A stretch of DNA of 64,000 nt from Prevotella sp. oral taxon 376. Lineage in GTDB: Bacteria > Bacteroidota > Bacteroidia > Bacteroidales > Bacteroidaceae. This document shows positions 62,064 to 64,000 of this stretch, piece after piece. A program made the position numbers and the translations under genes. The stretch is from the NCBI RefSeq assembly GCF_003043945.1, contig NZ_PYXG01000001.1, forward strand, positions 372,001 to 436,000, in the 5' to 3' direction. The stretch's first letter is position 1. Each line of letters starts with the position of its first letter. Under the pieces are notes generated by a model. The model was not told the origin of the DNA. It was given only the letters and a program-made list of their open reading frames with translations, and did no database searches.

Positions 62064-64000
62064 CTATCGCGTAAGACTGAACTTCAGACTGAGGCCGAAG
62101 TCGCGGGTGGTGGTGGGATAGCTGTTGCTGGCCAGCAGCGGACGGTTGGTCTGCCGGTCGTAATAGAAACTCATGGTAAGCAGCCGCGAAAGGGTATAGT
62201 CTGCGCTGAAGCTAAACTTCAGGGCGGTATTCCCGCTGCTTGCGGCGCTCGTCATCGAAGCAATGTCGCGACTGATGCTTGCCTGTTGGCGATAGCTGAA
62301 GTCGAGGCGGAGGTTCAGGTCGTGGTTGGCCTGTACCCTTCCCGTAGTCGGGGGGGCGCTCTGTTGCGAGCTTGCCTTCTTGTTCTTCACCTTTCGAGCA
62401 TCTCTGTCGCCGAAGAGCCTGAGGTTGTTAATGCGGTAGCCCATGCCTATCACCCAGTCATGACTGGTGGCCTCGTTGATCTGGATGCTCGTCATGCTCA
62501 GACTCAAGACCCTTGTCGTGCGGTACTCCAGCTTTGCCGTGAGGTTGTTTTCAAAGGTCATGTCAATGCCCAGCAGCGGCGAGAAGGCCTCGTTGATGCT
62601 GACGGTGGAGACATTATACATGCTGCTCGGCACGGGATTTCCCGTCGTGGCATCGCTGATGAAGCCGATGCCGTTCATGTATTCCATATAGGTGCTGAAG
62701 CTACTGTACGATCCCACGGCGTAGATGCTCTTATAACCGTGGTTGACATTGAAGCTCTTGAACACTTCGCGGAACCACGGCAGCCTGGTCAGACCGCTGT
62801 AGCGTACAGTCCAGTTGGGCAACAGGCGCGAGAGCGCAGGGAAAATATCCAGCGAAGTACTGCCGCCGCTGGTATAGGTGGCAAGGAACGCGGGAATCAT
62901 CACATCGGCACTATAGCGATCGACTCCGCCGTTGGCAGCGTCGAAGGTCTGCCCCGCGAGGGACGACGAAAGCGGATAGGGCACGCCCGCATACTGCGCC
63001 TCCACCCTGTTGCGGAAGCCGTCGAGTGAGCCGCAGAACCGGTCGAAGCTCTTGGAACGGAATCCCGAGGCGGCATTGCCGACACCTTCGAAAGCGCTGC
63101 GGAGCGAAATCGTGGTCATGGTGAAGGTGCCGCTCTGCGTGGTCGGGTTCCCCTCATACATATACTGCACACTCTTTGCCCGGGTCTGCGTGCGGGCGGC
63201 ATTGAGGTCGATCTTCAGATTCTTCACGGGCTCGAGCATCACGCGGAGCTGCAGGTCGGAAGTCTGATTGGAGGTAGCCGGCGTCGCATAGGAACTGTTC
63301 ATCAGCAGCCAGTCGTTCTCACGGGCCCGCTCGATGTAAGAGTCGCCGGTAAGTCCGAAAGCGAAATCAAGTCCCGGCGAAAGCGCACCCGTGCCACGGG
63401 TCTGGCCGAAGGCGTCGCCCACGGTCGGCATGAAGCCCGGCAGCGACATCGAATACTGGTTGCGATAGCTCACGCTCACATTCCTCACCATCATCATCAG
63501 CCGTGCGGCGGCCTGGGCGCTCTTATACCAGGTCTGGTCATCGAGCGGCGGCTTGGGCGTAACGGTAATCTTCAGCCTCAGCGCGGAATCCACCTTGTTG
63601 GTTATCTTGATCTGGTTATCGCCTATTTTTCGGAACTTCAACGGATAAGACTTTCCGTCCTCCAGTTTCGCCGTGAGCGTGAAGCGGCGCGTCTTCTTGC
63701 CATGGTTCACGCTGATGATGGTATCGGGCAGAAGGGTTATCTCCTTCTCGAAGCTGCGCTGATTCTTGGGCAAAGCCCTCTGTTGCCGTTCTGCCGCCCG
63801 GTCCTGGGCATCCTTGCCCTGGGACCTCCGGGCCTCCTCGCGCCTCCTCCGGCGTTCCTGCCGCTCCCTGTCTATCTGCGAACGGCTCGATTCCTTGTTG
63901 AATCTCTCATTGGCTTTCTTCAGGAACGGGATATGGTTATACAGCCGCTCCATGCTGAAAGTGGCATTCATGTTGAAGTTGCGGTTATTGGTGATGGTGT
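62064..64000 (-). CDS. sprA: Cell-surface protein SprA (type IX secretion translocon), C-terminal part
   Basis: The frame is open to the right edge, so the N-terminal and central parts are missing. About 645 residues are visible. The sequence from NATFSMERLYNHIPFLKKAN on, an Arg/Glu-rich loop (RERQERRRRREEARR), many aromatic-rich beta strands and the final RDFGLSLKFSLTR fit SprA/Sov, the giant 36-strand barrel of the type IX secretion channel. A Met at 63971 is internal, not the start. The full protein usually exceeds 2,000 residues. Confidence 0.88.
   Translation of the reverse strand, partial: TITNNRNFNMNATFSMERLYNHIPFLKKANERFNKESSRSQIDRERQERRRRREEARRSQGKDAQDRAAERQQRALPKNQRSFEKEITLLPDTIISVNHGKKTRRFTLTAKLEDGKSYPLKFRKIGDNQIKITNKVDSALRLKITVTPKPPLDDQTWYKSAQAAARLMMMVRNVSVSYRNQYSMSLPGFMPTVGDAFGQTRGTGALSPGLDFAFGLTGDSYIERARENDWLLMNSSYATPATSNQTSDLQLRVMLEPVKNLKIDLNAARTQTRAKSVQYMYEGNPTTQSGTFTMTTISLRSAFEGVGNAASGFRSKSFDRFCGSLDGFRNRVEAQYAGVPYPLSSSLAGQTFDAANGGVDRYSADVMIPAFLATYTSGGSTSLDIFPALSRLLPNWTVRYSGLTRLPWFREVFKSFNVNHGYKSIYAVGSYSSFSTYMEYMNGIGFISDATTGNPVPSSMYNVSTVSINEAFSPLLGIDMTFENNLTAKLEYRTTRVLSLSMTSIQINEATSHDWVIGMGYRINNLRLFGDRDARKVKNKKASSQQSAPPTTGRVQANHDLNLRLDFSYRQQASISRDIASMTSAASSGNTALKFSFSADYTLSRLLTMSFYYDRQTNRPLLASNSYPTTTRDFGLSLKFSLTR

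Overview
The window is a stretch of Bacteroidota chromosome, most likely Bacteroidales of the Prevotellaceae type, with the larger part of a Mu-like prophage lying next to housekeeping genes. The assignment rests on repeated promoters of the TTTG / TAnnTTTG type, a SusC/SusD locus, the SprA type IX secretion protein, and the order rsfS-ftsH-cdsA ... lpxB-surE-parA-parB-DUF5683-lytic transglycosylase-rel. The genus is an inference.

Positions 1 to about 22,690 are prophage. Two divergent late operons start from one symmetric control region near 6,504. The leftward operon carries the small and large terminase subunits, a gp36-like protein, the DUF935 portal and a MuF-like protein with a C-terminal nuclease-like domain. 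The rightward operon carries protease/scaffold, capsid, an amidase, an overlapping spanin-like pair, tail tube, frameshifted tail chaperones, tape measure, baseplate and fibre proteins, and a retropepsin-like protein. A short gene resembling the Mor activator lies at the left. Three evenly spaced repeats near 22,600 look like transposase-binding sites of the right phage end. The transposase and left end are outside the window. Smaller items are two candidate structured RNAs, a counter-oriented membrane-protein gene with its own promoter, and a probable nested scaffold start.

Positions 22,931 to 48,000 are core genes: tRNA-Gln; rsfS, ftsH and cdsA; a 27-residue membrane peptide gene; lpxB and surE; parA and parB; a DUF5683 membrane protein; a LysM transglycosylase; the bifunctional (p)ppGpp enzyme; a MerR regulator divergent from alaS; an OsmC-family protein; an SprT-like protein; a membrane phosphoesterase; a RecD-like helicase; DUF3822 and rsmD; cardiolipin synthase; and dnaG.

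Positions 48,000 to 64,000 hold etfB-etfA-acyl-CoA dehydrogenase, a leftward SusC/SusD operon with two surface lipoproteins but no glycoside hydrolase, a PH-domain membrane protein with a PBP4-type carboxypeptidase, and the C-terminal part of sprA, which runs off the right edge.

The host part also carries four copies of a roughly 67-bp intergenic element built from 22-bp units, a 66-bp tandem repeat in the dnaG leader, and three 22-bp palindromes upstream of etfB. All functional calls come from reading the sequence and motifs; no database search was run.
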